Shown here piece by piece: positions 34,830 through 44,112 of a stretch of 64,000 nt of DNA; the first letter of the stretch is position 1, and each line of letters starts with the position of its first letter. The DNA comes from Hyphomicrobiales bacterium (GTDB lineage: Bacteria > Pseudomonadota > Alphaproteobacteria > Rhizobiales > Aestuariivirgaceae): contig JACPNZ010000030.1 in assembly GCA_016185245.1 (NCBI GenBank), positions 118,423 through 182,422 on the forward strand, given 5' to 3'. A program made the translations under genes and the position numbers. A model generated the notes under the pieces. That model saw only the letters and a program-made list of their open reading frames with translations, did no database searches and was not told the origin of the DNA.

Positions 34830-35096
34830 TCATTCCGTCTTCAGCGATGAAAAGAAGCTCTCCTTCGTTGCATTGCTCCACACGTTCCCTGAGTTGTTCA
34901 TCGAGCATATGACGCAGGTGTCTTCCAAAAGCTTCCTGATCTGCCCGCTCGTACGCTCGCTGCCTTGACCGGATTCGTGCAACAGGGCATTCGGCTTGCT
35001 ACTCCGCCAGACCTCCGTGCGGAGTGCATCGTTGACCAGTTGTGCCATCATGGTTTCGCTCATCGGCCAGTCAACGCCGCGCCGGTTCACAACCAC
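34830..35096 (-). pseudogene. IS3-family transposase (OrfB) fragment
   Basis: The minus strand reads RRGVDWPMSETMMAQLVNDA, then KPNALLHESGQGSERTSGQ and CSMNNSGNVWSNATKESFFS, SLKTE. This is the middle of an IS3 OrfB integrase core (second Asp region changed from HSDQGSQYTS to HESGQGSERTS, and the ESFFSSLKTE Glu). Both ends are missing, so it is inactive. It lies about 290 bases before cas3. Bases 35106-35383 show no other gene. Confidence 0.8.
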
Positions 35097-35383
35097 GGTC
35101 CCTCAGAAATTAAGTTTTGTCAATGCCGGTCACTCAGGCGTAAAACAGATATCAAGATTCTTGCTAAGAGGGTTCCTTTTTTTATCTGTCTGCATGCGAT
35201 CGTGACTTTGCCGGGCCTTGCTCAATTAGCGCCCAGTCCCGGAAGGGTCCGCACACGCGGTACCGTAGAACGGTCCGATTGGCAAAAGCCTCTCAACATG
35301 TTGCTTGTTGTGTATCGCCGATTTTCTAGAAGGAGTGGTTAGACGATGGCTCACGATTACCGGCGAATGGAATTGGACTGTGC

Positions 35384-37614
35384 ATGACAAGGTACTTTGC
35401 ACATTCCACCGGGCGGCCTGACAAAGCCAATTGGCAGCCGTTACGCGATCACTTGATTGCTGTGGCGGGACTGGCGGCTGTATGTGGCACAAAATTCAGG
35501 GCTGGCAAGGCGGCCGGGCTCGCCGGGCAGTTGCATGATCTGGGCAAATATACGGACGGCTTTCAGCGCAGGCTGAGCGGCGGTGCAAGTGTTGACCACG
35601 CCAGCGCAGGTGCGCGGCGGGTGCGCGAACTCGCCAAGAGTGGGGAAGATCGTCTGATGGCGGAGCTGGTCGCTTACGCTATTGCCGGTCACCACACGGG
35701 CCTGCCCGATAGGGAAGGCAACGAAGGCTGCCTGTCCGACCGGTTGAAGAAGCCGTTGGACTCCTGCGACCCAGTCTGGCGCACCGAGATTGCGCCGGAC
35801 GCATCCGGCTTGATGCCTGGATTCAAGTGGACCAAGGAAAGTCTGCCCTTCCAGTTCGGCGTTCTCGGACGGATGATCTTCTCCTGTCTGATCGACGCGG
35901 ACCGCCGCGACACCGAGGCGTTTTATGCAAGGACCGAGGGCCGTTCTGTCGACCGGAGTTGGGCAGCACTGCCCGCGATTGTGGAAGGACTGGTTGCGGC
36001 GTTTGACGGTTACATGGACGCCAAGACCGCCAATGCCGTCACCACGCCGGTCAATGCGCTGCGGGCCGAGGTCCTCTCCCATGTGCGCAACAAGGCAATG
36101 CAGCCCCAAGGCCTCTTCACGCTTACCGTGCCGACGGGCGGCGGCAAGACGCTGGCCTCACTGGCCTTCGCATTGGACCACGCCAAAGCCCATGGGCTGG
36201 ATCGCATCGTCTACGCCATCCCTTTCACCTCGATCATCGATCAGACGGCGGCGATTTTTCGCGACGCGCTTGGGCCGGATCACATTCTCGAACATCATTC
36301 CGCCATTGAGGAAGAGCGCGCCAATGAGCGCGAGGACCGCGACAAATACCAGCTTGCCATGGAGGACTGGGCAGCACCCATTGTGGTGACAACCAACGTG
36401 CAGCTGTTCGAGAGCCTTTTTGCCAATCGCACGTCGCGCTGCCGCAAGCTGCACAATCTGGCCCGCAGTGTCATCGTGCTGGACGAGGCACAGACGATCC
36501 CGCTGCCGGTGCTGCGGCCATGCGTCGCCATGCTGGACGAGCTGGCGCGGAACTATCGAGCATCGATCGTGCTTTGTACGGCGACACAGCCAGCGCTTGT
36601 TGCCCCCGATTTCTGTGGTGGCTTTGCGCCAGAGGCGATACGTGAGCTTGCCCCGGACCCTCACAGGCTTCACAGCCAACTGAAACGTGTTACCGTCCGC
36701 CATGCAGGCGAGATGAGCGACGACGATCTCGTCATCGCTTTGAAAAGCGCATCCCAGGCGCTGGTCATCGTCAACAGCCGTGCTCATGCCCTGGCGCTGT
36801 ATCGGATGGCCATGGATGCCGGACTCGATGGCGTCATTCACCTGACAACCCGCCAATATGCCGCCCACCGGGGGTGATCCTTAAGGACGTGCGCAATCGG
36901 CTGCGGGTGGGCGAACCCTGCCGGTTGATCGCAACCTCGCCGGTGGAAGCCGGTGTCGATCTCGACTTTCCGGCGGTCTGGCGCGCTGAAGCAGGTCTTG
37001 ATCAGATCGCCCAGGCGGCAGGACGCTGCAACCGTGAAGGCCGACGCGACACTGCGCAGAGCATCGTCACTGTGTTTCGAGCCGCTGGCCATTTGCCCCC
37101 GCGCGAAATTGCCCAGCTTGCGGGCGACATGGGCCGCATTGCCGGGAGGTACAAAGACCTTCTGTCACTCGACGCCATCCGCGATTATTTCGGCGAGGTC
37201 TATTGGCGCAAAGGCGAGGGGCTGGATGCGGAGGATGTCTTGAAGAAATTCCAGATGGACCAGACGGGCACCGGCTTCGCCTACCGGACCGTGGCTGAAA
37301 ATTTTCGCCTGATCGAGAGCGGCATGCTGCCGGTGATCGTCACACGGGATGAAAAGGCGCAAGAGGCCCTGAAGCGTTTGAACTTTCCAAATGCCAGCAC
37401 CGGGAGGGCGGCCCGCGAGCTGCAAACCTTTATCGTTCAGGTGCCGCCAAGAGCCCGTAACCTGCTGATCACCAACGGGCACGTCCGCTTTGTTGAGGAG
37501 AAAAACTTCAACGACCAATTTGCTTTACTCGTCACCGACAGTCTCTACACTGACAATATCGGATTGCTCTGGGAAAATGCCGACTACCTGGCAATTGAAA
37601 ACGGGATCATCTGA
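35384..37614 (+). pseudogene. cas3: cas3 (type I-C HD nuclease-helicase), interrupted by one frameshift
   Basis: Two overlapping frames together make a normal I-C Cas3 of about 740 aa. Frame 1 (35384-36877) has the HD nuclease LAGQLHDLGKY and AIAGHHTGLP, helicase motif I VPTGGGKTLASLAF, motif II VLDEAQTIPLP and motif III CTATQPALV. Frame 2 (from 36874) has motif VI, TSPVEAGVDLDFP and QAAGRCNREGRR, and the C-terminal domain. They join at CACCGGGGGTGATC (near 36870), where one more G would restore AHRGVILKD. As written, target degradation would be lost while the Cascade genes stay intact. A homopolymer sequencing error is equally possible. Confidence 0.9.
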
Positions 37615-37624
37615 GGATCAGCCC

Positions 37625-38293
37625 ATGCCCTATGGAGTCAAACTGCTCGTTTCTGGGGATCACGCCTGCTTCACGCGGCCGGAGATGAAGGTAGAACGCG
37701 TGTCCTATGATGTGATGACGCCATCCGCGGCGCGCGGCATCCTTGAGGCGATCCATTGGAAGCCGGCGATCCTCTGGGTCATCGACGCCATTCATGTTCT
37801 GAAACCGATCCGCTTCCAGTCGATCCGGCGCAACGAGGTTGGCAAGAAGGCGCCCGCCGGCAACATTCGCGAGGCGATGAATGCCGGGTCCATCGCCAAC
37901 CTGTCCCTGATCGTGGAAGACGAACGCCAGCAGCGCGCTGCGACGGTTCTCGCGGACGTGGCCTATGTCATCGAGGCGCATTTCGAGCCGACTGCGAAAG
38001 CAGGCGCGGACGACAACGAGGGCAAGCATCTCGACACATTCAATCGCCGCGCCCGCAGGGGCCAGTGCTTCCACCAGCCGTGCCTCGGCACCCGTGAGTT
38101 CGCCGCACGTTTCGAACTGATCGAGCCCAGCGTAGCGTTGCCCCAGACCATCAGCGAAACCCGCGACCTTGGCTTCATGCTTTACGACATCGACCATGCA
38201 GCGGCAGGACGCCACTCGCTATTCTTCCGTGCGCAACTGGTGAACGGCATCATGAACGTGCCGGAACCGAACTCGCCGGAGATCCGCCAATGA
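37625..38293 (+). CDS. cas5c: Cas5c (Cas5d) crRNA-processing endonuclease
   Basis: The protein is 222 aa from the ATG at 37625, 10 bases after cas3. It starts PYGVKLLVSGDHACFTRPEM, then VERVSYDVMTPSAARGILEA, IHWKPAILWVIDAIHVL and FQSIRRNEV, the standard Cas5 RAMP of type I-C. In I-C systems it replaces Cas6 and cuts the repeat hairpins to make crRNA, then caps the 5' handle in Cascade. Its end overlaps cas8c (ATGA). Confidence 0.93.
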   Translation: MPYGVKLLVSGDHACFTRPEMKVERVSYDVMTPSAARGILEAIHWKPAILWVIDAIHVLKPIRFQSIRRNEVGKKAPAGNIREAMNAGSIANLSLIVEDERQQRAATVLADVAYVIEAHFEPTAKAGADDNEGKHLDTFNRRARRGQCFHQPCLGTREFAARFELIEPSVALPQTISETRDLGFMLYDIDHAAAGRHSLFFRAQLVNGIMNVPEPNSPEIRQ

Positions 38294-40047
38294 GCATCCT
38301 CGCCTCCCTCAACCGTGCCTACGGACGCATGGCCGATCGCTGCGAGGTGGCCCCGTTTGGATACTCACCAGAAAAAATCGGTTTCGTTGTCTTATTGAAC
38401 GATGATGGAGCACCGAGCGCAAAACCGGTCGATATTCGGGAAGGGGGTGGAAAAAAGCTGACCGCTCCTTTGCGTATCGTGCCCCAAGCGCTGAAAAGAG
38501 CATCTGGTATTGCATCGAATTTTCTCTGGGACAAGACAGCTTACGTTTTAGGAGTCACAGCCGGAGAGGGGAGGCGGCTGGTTGCCGAGCACAAAGCCTT
38601 TCGAGACCGCCATATCGACTCACTTCGAGATAGCAAAGACGATGGGCTAGTCGCGCTTCGCCGATTCATTGAGTCATGGACGCCCGATCAGTTCGAAACA
38701 CTGGGCTGGCCGGAAGACATGAAGGATCAGAACGTCGTCTTTGCCTTGGCAAGCGAGTATCGACGCGGCATCATGATTCATGAGCGTCCGGCAGCCCGTG
38801 AACTTTGGTCCCGCCTCAAGGTGGAGGGAAATCAGGAAACGACGATCTGCCTCGTGACAGGTGAGATTGGCCCGATCGCGCGACTGCACGCCTCCATCAA
38901 GGGTGTGTGGGGCGCGCAATCGTCCGGTGGCTCAATCGTCTCGTTCAACAAGGATGCCTTTGCCTCTTACGGCCACGAGCAAGGCGACAACGCGCCAGTA
39001 AGCGAGGCCGCCGCCTTCGCTTACACGACCGTGCTCAATCGCTTCCTCGAAAAGGACAGCAGACATCGCATTCAGATCGGCGATGCCTCTACTGTGTTTT
39101 GGGCAGACGCGTCGGACTTCAAGGACGCTGAAGAGGCTGAAAGCGGCTTCATGGCTTTGCTGGGCGGCATTGACGAAACCGTGCAGTCGGGAAAAATCCG
39201 CACGGTGCTGGAGAAGATTCACGCGGGCCGGCCTTTCGCGGAAATCAAACCGGACTTGCCCGATGGCGTCCGCTTCTATGTCCTGGGCCTTGCACCCAAT
39301 GCGGCACGGCTGTCGGTGCGGTTTTGGATCGAGGATGATTTCGGCGAGATCGCCAAACGCTTTATCGCGCATTTCGAAGCAATGCGGATTGAACCGCCGC
39401 CGAATGAATTGAATCCGTCGATGTGGCGGTGCCTCATCGAAACAGCGGTGCTGCGAAAGAGCGAAAACATCCCACCGCAACTTGCAGGCGACTGGCTGCG
39501 GTCGATCCTGACTGGCAGGCCCTATCCGCAGACACTGCTCGCCACATTGTTGATGCGTCTGCGGGCCGACAAGGATGTCAACAGTCTGCGTGTCGCCATG
39601 CTCAAAGCTGTGCTTGTAAGACGTTTAATGGAGGTTCCCATGTCGCTCGATCTTGACAATGCTGACCCGGGGTATTTGCTCGGACGCCTGTTTGCCACTT
39701 TCGAATATGTCCAGACCCAAGCAATGGGCGGAAAGGTCAATGCCACCATCCGCGATCAATACTACGGCACCGCCTCGGCGACGCCACGCGCGGTCTTCCC
39801 GGCCTTGCTTCGAAAGGCAACCCACCACCTTGCACGCCTGCGCAAGGACAAAGCAGGCTGGGCGGTTGTCCTCGACCGCAAGATCGGCGAGATTTTCGAA
39901 CGCGCGGAAGCCGAGAAATTATTCGTGCCAACTCTCACCATGAAACGACAGGCGCTTTTCGCTGTCGGTTACTACCACCAGCGCAACGATCTTTATCGCG
40001 CGAAAGATACCCCGACTTCAGTCCAACCGCAGGAGCAAACCCCATGA
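38290..40047 (+). CDS. cas8c: Cas8c (Csd1) Cascade large subunit
   Basis: The protein is 585 aa. It starts SILASLNRAYGRMADR and has the Csd1 landmarks ICLVTGEIGPIARLHASIKG, VWGAQSSGGSIVSFNKDAF, ASYGHEQGDNAPVSEAAAFA and SDFKDAEEAESGFMALLGGI. The second half ends with DPGYLLGRLFATFEYVQ and QYYGTASATPRAVFP. It recognises the PAM and may encode an internal Cas11-like product from its 3' part, as known for I-C systems. Overlaps cas7 by ATGA. Confidence 0.93.
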   Translation: MSILASLNRAYGRMADRCEVAPFGYSPEKIGFVVLLNDDGAPSAKPVDIREGGGKKLTAPLRIVPQALKRASGIASNFLWDKTAYVLGVTAGEGRRLVAEHKAFRDRHIDSLRDSKDDGLVALRRFIESWTPDQFETLGWPEDMKDQNVVFALASEYRRGIMIHERPAARELWSRLKVEGNQETTICLVTGEIGPIARLHASIKGVWGAQSSGGSIVSFNKDAFASYGHEQGDNAPVSEAAAFAYTTVLNRFLEKDSRHRIQIGDASTVFWADASDFKDAEEAESGFMALLGGIDETVQSGKIRTVLEKIHAGRPFAEIKPDLPDGVRFYVLGLAPNAARLSVRFWIEDDFGEIAKRFIAHFEAMRIEPPPNELNPSMWRCLIETAVLRKSENIPPQLAGDWLRSILTGRPYPQTLLATLLMRLRADKDVNSLRVAMLKAVLVRRLMEVPMSLDLDNADPGYLLGRLFATFEYVQTQAMGGKVNATIRDQYYGTASATPRAVFPALLRKATHHLARLRKDKAGWAVVLDRKIGEIFERAEAEKLFVPTLTMKRQALFAVGYYHQRNDLYRAKDTPTSVQPQEQTP

Positions 40048-40991
40048 CCGATCTCGCCAACCGCTTCGATTTCGTCTTCTTCTTCGATGTGACCAACGGC
40101 AACCCAAACGGCGATCCGGATGCCGGGAACCTGCCGCGTCTTGATCCCGAGACCAACCAAGGTCTGGTGACCGATGTTTGCCTCAAGCGCAAGATCCGCA
40201 ATTATGCGGAACTCGCAAAAGGCGGCGAGACTGGCTTCGGCATCTATGTTCAGGAAGGGGCGATTCTCAACGAACAGCATCGCAAGGCCTACGTGGCGAT
40301 CAGGCCCGACATGGAAAAAGTGACCAAGGAGAAAAAGCTCAATCCCCAAAGCGACGAAGAGATGATCAAGCTGCGCCGCTTCATGTGCGACAATTTCTTC
40401 GATGTGCGGACCTTCGGCGCGGTGATGAGCACCGGCATCAATTGCGGCCAGGTGCGCGGGCCTGTGCAGATGACTTTCGCGCGCTCGGTCGAACCGGTCG
40501 TGCCGCTCGAGATTTCGATCACACGCATGGCCGCCACCAATGAGAAAGAGAAAGCGGAGAATTTAACTGGAGACGACGAGCGGACGGAAAACCGCACCAT
40601 GGGCCGCAAGCACATCGTGCCCTATGGCCTCTATCGGTCTCACGGCTTTATCTCCGCCAAACTGGCCGAAAGGACCGGCTTTTCCGAAACTGATCTCACT
40701 TTCCTGTGGGATGCTCTGACCAACATGTTCGAGCATGATCGTTCGGCGGCGCGCGGTGAAATGTCGGCGCGCCGATTGATTGCCTTCAAGCACGATTGCG
40801 CCCTCGGCAAGGCTTCCGCCCATGTCCTGTTCGATCGCGTGACGGCTGGCCGGCTGGTTGACGGCGAGGTGCGGCTTCCGGGCGATTCGCGCCTCGATAA
40901 TCTGCCTCCGGCGCGTTCCTTCAAGGATTATCGCATCGATATCGACATGGCTGGGATACCTGAAGGCGTGGAGATGCTCGACCTGATTTAA
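40044..40991 (+). CDS. cas7c: Cas7c (Csd2) Cascade backbone subunit
   Basis: The protein is 315 aa. The N terminus FFFDVTNGNPNGDPDAGNLP and DVCLKRKIRNY is diagnostic of Csd2. RRFMCDNFFDVRTFGAVMST, VRGPVQMTFARSVEPV and KHIVPYGLYRSHGFISA follow. Several copies coat the crRNA spacer. Overlaps cas8c by four bases and lies 17 bases before cas4. Confidence 0.95.
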   Translation: MTDLANRFDFVFFFDVTNGNPNGDPDAGNLPRLDPETNQGLVTDVCLKRKIRNYAELAKGGETGFGIYVQEGAILNEQHRKAYVAIRPDMEKVTKEKKLNPQSDEEMIKLRRFMCDNFFDVRTFGAVMSTGINCGQVRGPVQMTFARSVEPVVPLEISITRMAATNEKEKAENLTGDDERTENRTMGRKHIVPYGLYRSHGFISAKLAERTGFSETDLTFLWDALTNMFEHDRSAARGEMSARRLIAFKHDCALGKASAHVLFDRVTAGRLVDGEVRLPGDSRLDNLPPARSFKDYRIDIDMAGIPEGVEMLDLI

Positions 40992-41008
40992 GACCGGGAT
41001 GGCCCATC

Positions 41009-41659
41009 GTGGACGAGCTCGACACCGACCCCATTCCGCTCTCCGCCTTGCAGCATGCGATCTACTGCCTGCGGCAGGCCGCACTCATTCATGTCGAGCG
41101 GCTGTGGGAAGAGAATCGCTTCACCGCCGAAGGCCGGGTGCTGCACGGCCGCGTGCATGGGCCGGGACAACGGAAATTGAAGGGTGTGCGCCGCGTCACC
41201 GGGCTGCATGTGGCGTCGCGGCGGCTGGGGCTTGCCGGCGTGGCCGATCTCGTGGAGTTCAAGATGGCTGCGGGCGGCGAGACGCCGTTCCCGGTGGAGT
41301 TCAAGCGCGGCAAGCCGAAACTGCATCGCGCTGATGAGGTGCAGCTGTGCGCGCAAGGTCTGTGTCTGGAAGAGATGTTCGGCCGTGCGGTACCGGAGGG
41401 AGCACTCTTCTATGCGGAAACCAAGCGGCGGGTCGTCGTGCCCTTCGACGCCGCATTGCGCGCTCTCACTGAAACGACTGCCGCGCAGCTGCGCGATCTC
41501 TTCGCGTCACGCCTGACGCCGCCAGCCGAGTATCAGCCACGCAAATGCGGCGCCTGCTCGCTGATCGAGCAGTGCCGACCAAAGGCAGGCGGGCGCTCGG
41601 TGCGCGCCTGGCGGGAGCGGATGGTGTCCGCCCTCCTGGATCGACAAGACGACCCATGA
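41009..41659 (+). CDS. cas4: Cas4 RecB-like nuclease
   Basis: The protein is 216 aa with a GTG start. The RecB-type core has LAGVADLVEF and FPVEFKRGKPKLHRADEVQL (Asp and Glu-x-Lys). One N-terminal Cys (AIYCLRQAALIHVE) and three C-terminal Cys (RKCGACSLIEQCRP) can ligate a 4Fe-4S cluster. Cas4 trims pre-spacers so that PAM-proximal ends enter correctly. The stop overlaps cas1 (ATGA). Confidence 0.93.
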   Translation: MDELDTDPIPLSALQHAIYCLRQAALIHVERLWEENRFTAEGRVLHGRVHGPGQRKLKGVRRVTGLHVASRRLGLAGVADLVEFKMAAGGETPFPVEFKRGKPKLHRADEVQLCAQGLCLEEMFGRAVPEGALFYAETKRRVVVPFDAALRALTETTAAQLRDLFASRLTPPAEYQPRKCGACSLIEQCRPKAGGRSVRAWRERMVSALLDRQDDP

Positions 41660-42636
41660 AACGCCTGATGAACACAGTCTATATCACTACCCTAGGTGCT
41701 GCACTGCGCAAGGATGGCGAAAACCTCGTCGCCGACGTGGAGGGAGTCGAGCGGGCGCGGGTGCCACTCCACATGATGGCGTCGCTGGTTGTGTTCGGCG
41801 CGATCTATGTCTCACCCGCCCTGATGCAATCCTGTGCCGCGGGCGGCATCACCATCGTGCTGCTGGACCGTATCGGGCGCTTCCAGGCCCGCATCGAGGG
41901 CCCGGTCACCGGCAACGTACTGCTGCGGCGGGCGCAATATCGTGCCTCGGATGCACCAATTGAGATCGTCCGTGGATTCGTCACGGGCAAAATCGCCAAT
42001 CAGCGCGCCGTGCTGATGCGCGCCTTGCGTGATCATGGCGACGGGGTGACTGAAAAACCGGATGCGGACATTGCCCTGCAAGCTGCCATAGATCGCCTCG
42101 CCCACATACTGCGGCGCGCCGGGCTTGCCGATCTTGATCTTGATGAACTGCGCGGCGCCGAAGGCGAAGCGGCCCAGGTTTATTTTGGCGTGTTCGACGC
42201 CCTGATCCGTTCGCCCGATGCCGGAATGGGTTTTAGGACGCGCTCGCGGCGGCCGCCGCTCGACCCGATCAATGCGCTGCTGTCATTCCTTTATACGCTG
42301 TTGACCCATGATTGCCGGGCGGCGGCCGAGACTGTCGGGCTCGACCCGGCGGTGGGGTTTCTGCACCGCGACCGGCCCGGGCGGCCAAGCCTGGCGCTCG
42401 ATCTGATGGAGGAACTCCGTGCCGTGCTGGCCGACCGGCTAGCCCTGTCATTGGTCAACCGCCGCCAGCTCAGGGCCGCTGATTTCGAACGCCAGGACAG
42501 TGGTGCGGTCTTCCTCACCGATGCGGCCCGGCGCACGGTGCTGACCGCCTGGCAAGAACGCAAGAAGGAAGAGCGCCGCCATCCGTTTCTCGATGAAGCG
42601 GCTCCGCTGGGGCTCGTGCCCTATTTGCAAGCGTAG
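41656..42636 (+). CDS. cas1: Cas1 integrase
   Basis: The protein is 326 aa from ATG 41656. Metal ligands appear in ELRGAEGEAAQVYFGVFD (Glu), SLVNRRQLRA with LLTHDCRAAAETVGLDPAVG (His region near HRDRPGRPSLALDLMEEL, Asp/Glu). It is the I-C type (about 340 aa). With Cas2 it inserts new spacers at the leader end. All the residues expected for activity seem present. Confidence 0.94.
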   Translation: MKRLMNTVYITTLGAALRKDGENLVADVEGVERARVPLHMMASLVVFGAIYVSPALMQSCAAGGITIVLLDRIGRFQARIEGPVTGNVLLRRAQYRASDAPIEIVRGFVTGKIANQRAVLMRALRDHGDGVTEKPDADIALQAAIDRLAHILRRAGLADLDLDELRGAEGEAAQVYFGVFDALIRSPDAGMGFRTRSRRPPLDPINALLSFLYTLLTHDCRAAAETVGLDPAVGFLHRDRPGRPSLALDLMEELRAVLADRLALSLVNRRQLRAADFERQDSGAVFLTDAARRTVLTAWQERKKEERRHPFLDEAAPLGLVPYLQA

Positions 42637-42708
42637 CTTCTTGCGCGCCATCTGCGCGGCGACCTTGACGCCTATCCGCCATGGTTCTGGAAATGAGGAG
42701 GCCAGCCG

Positions 42709-42999
42709 ATGATGGTACTGGTGACCTACGATGTTGCGACCTCGGGGGCAGGCGGGCCCGGAAGGCTGCGGCGCGTCGCCAAGGCCTGCCGCGACTTTGG
42801 CCAGCGTGTGCAATTTTCGGTATTCGAAATTGAAGTCGACCCCGCCCAATGGACTGCATTGAAAACGAGGTTGAATTCGATCATCGACCCCAAGTGCGAC
42901 AGCCTCAGATTCTATTATTTAGGCGCCAACTGGCAGCGGCGCGTAGAGCATTCCGGTGCCAAGGGCGCGACCGACCTCAATGGCACGCTGATTGTATGA
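42709..42999 (+). CDS. cas2: Cas2
   Basis: The protein is 96 aa, start at the first of two ATG codons (GAGGAGG upstream). [13 protein letters not shown] carries the conserved Asp of the ferredoxin fold, and [20 protein letters not shown] and [14 protein letters not shown] follow. It forms the dimer core of the Cas1-Cas2 integrase. The 72-base gap from cas1 and the array 240 bases downstream fit the normal I-C order. Confidence 0.95.
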   Translation: MMVLVTYDVATSGAGGPGRLRRVAKACRDFGQRVQFSVFEIEVDPAQWTALKTRLNSIIDPKCDSLRFYYLGANWQRRVEHSGAKGATDLNGTLIV

Positions 43000-43240
43000 A
43001 ACAGATGCTTTCGGCAAATCACTGGATTCGCCTGCGCGCAGCAATTGGATAAGCGAAAGACGATGCGCGAACGTGAAGCATGACAGGAAACTCCGTCAGG
43101 TTCGCGCGCCTGGCAGCCCATTGATATTGTTTAACTTCTTCGTATCTGTGCCATTTCTTTCCGGAATGTGTAAGAAAATGCAGCAAGTTGGCGCCGTGCA
43201 TCTGCTTTTACCCGACTTGTCAGGATGTTAGAGTTAAACG
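43000..43240 (+). promoter_or_regulatory. CRISPR leader region
   Basis: The 241 bases between cas2 and the first repeat hold no gene and are more AT-rich than the surrounding cas genes. By position this is the leader that promotes array transcription and guides spacer insertion. No exact promoter is called. Confidence 0.6.
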
Positions 43241-43738
43241 GTCGCCCCCCTCGCGGGGGCGTGGATAGAAACCAACGCCGGGGCAGCAGCAAAACATTTT
43301 GCTGACGGTCGCCCCCTCGCGGGGGCGTGGATAGAAACACTGAGAAGCGCTATCACGCTGACGTTATCACTTGTCGCCCCCCTCGCGGGGGCGTGGATAG
43401 AAACTCCGACTAAATTGCCGGCGATCGCTGCCGCCGCCGGTCGCCCCCCTCGCGGGGGCGTGGATAGAAACGCTCGGAGATGTTTCTCCGGCAATACGGT
43501 TGTACAGTCGCCCCCCTCGCGGGGGCGTGGATAGAAACGGGCCAGGCCGACATGGGCGGCGCCCCGCAGCAGGTCGCCCCCCTCGCGGGGGCGTGGATAG
43601 AAACGCGCCGGGGCAGATGAGCTATCCACCCCCGCCAAGGTCGCCCCCCTCGCGGGGGCGTGGATAGAACCCAGGGTGACTTCGAGGGCGGAGCCGTCGA
43701 TCTCGAGTCGCCCCCCTCGCGGGGGCGTGGATAGAAAC
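43241..43738 (+). CRISPR. Type I-C CRISPR array, 8 repeats and 7 enclosed spacers (plus an eighth spacer before a cut repeat)
   Basis: The 32-bp repeat starts GTCGCCCCCCTCGCGGGGGC and ends GTGGATAGAAAC, the I-C type with a GCCCCC/GGGGGC stem and GAAAC end. Repeat starts: 43241, 43308, 43373, 43440, 43507, 43573, 43640, 43707. Spacers are 34-36 bp: 43273-43307, 43339-43372, 43405-43439, 43472-43506, 43539-43572, 43605-43639, 43671-43706. Repeat 2 lacks one C and repeat 7 lacks one A. An eighth 35-bp spacer (43739-43773) is followed by only about ten bases of a ninth repeat, then ISL3 sequence. The array reads in the same direction as cas genes. Confidence 0.97.
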
Positions 43739-43785
43739 TCGGGATTTGGTGGCAATGCAGATGGCAGCGTCGGGTCGCCCCTCTT

Positions 43786-43971
43786 GGGAAGATCTGCCAC
43801 CTGCCGAACGTAGCGGCTGTGAATACGCCGCGACAGAGATCCACAGAGCGGACAGATCGCTGCCTGAGCTTCGGCCCGAGCCACGACGACAATCCCACTC
43901 TCAGCACAGTCCACGCTCTCAAATGCAAATCCGGCTGGGATCAATGACGAAATCCGAAAATCTGACTGCAT
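43786..43971 (-). pseudogene. ISL3-family transposase, N-terminal fragment
   Basis: From ATG 43971 the minus strand reads SDFRISSLIPAGFAFESVDC, then ICPLCGSLSRRIHSRYVRQV, ADLP. This is the N-terminal zinc-finger region of ISL3 transposases (CxxC, then RRxHSRYxRxLADLP). After LP (43786) homology stops and the bases become the cut CRISPR repeat. The catalytic DDE domain is missing. The open frame that continues to 43234 is only antisense of the CRISPR array. Confidence 0.85.
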
Positions 43972-44112
43972 GGCGCTGGTTCCCTCCGGAAAACAGCGCT
44001 ACGCCACCATCAGACTTCATCAGATTGATGCTGTGGAACGGCCCCTTTGAGCCCGGTAACCGCGGCGCCTAACGTGGTCGTGTAGACCGCCATATGTGAG
44101 AGGAGCATTTCC

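Noticed and set aside
35106..35383. Open frame upstream of cas3 as an extra cas or anti-CRISPR gene
   Set aside because: No ribosome-binding site, no motif, and partly IS3 remnant; treated as non-coding.
43234..43785. Minus-strand protein with repeated FYPRPREGGD / SIHAPARGAT motifs
   Set aside because: These are translations of the CRISPR repeats in two frames. Only the N-terminal 62 codons (43786-43971) are real transposase.
31815..44090. Shared 12-mer CGTGTAGACCGC at 31815-31826 and 44079-44090 as possible island attachment sites
   Set aside because: Only 12 bases match and flanks differ; the second copy lies in the IS110 upstream end. Too weak to call att sites.
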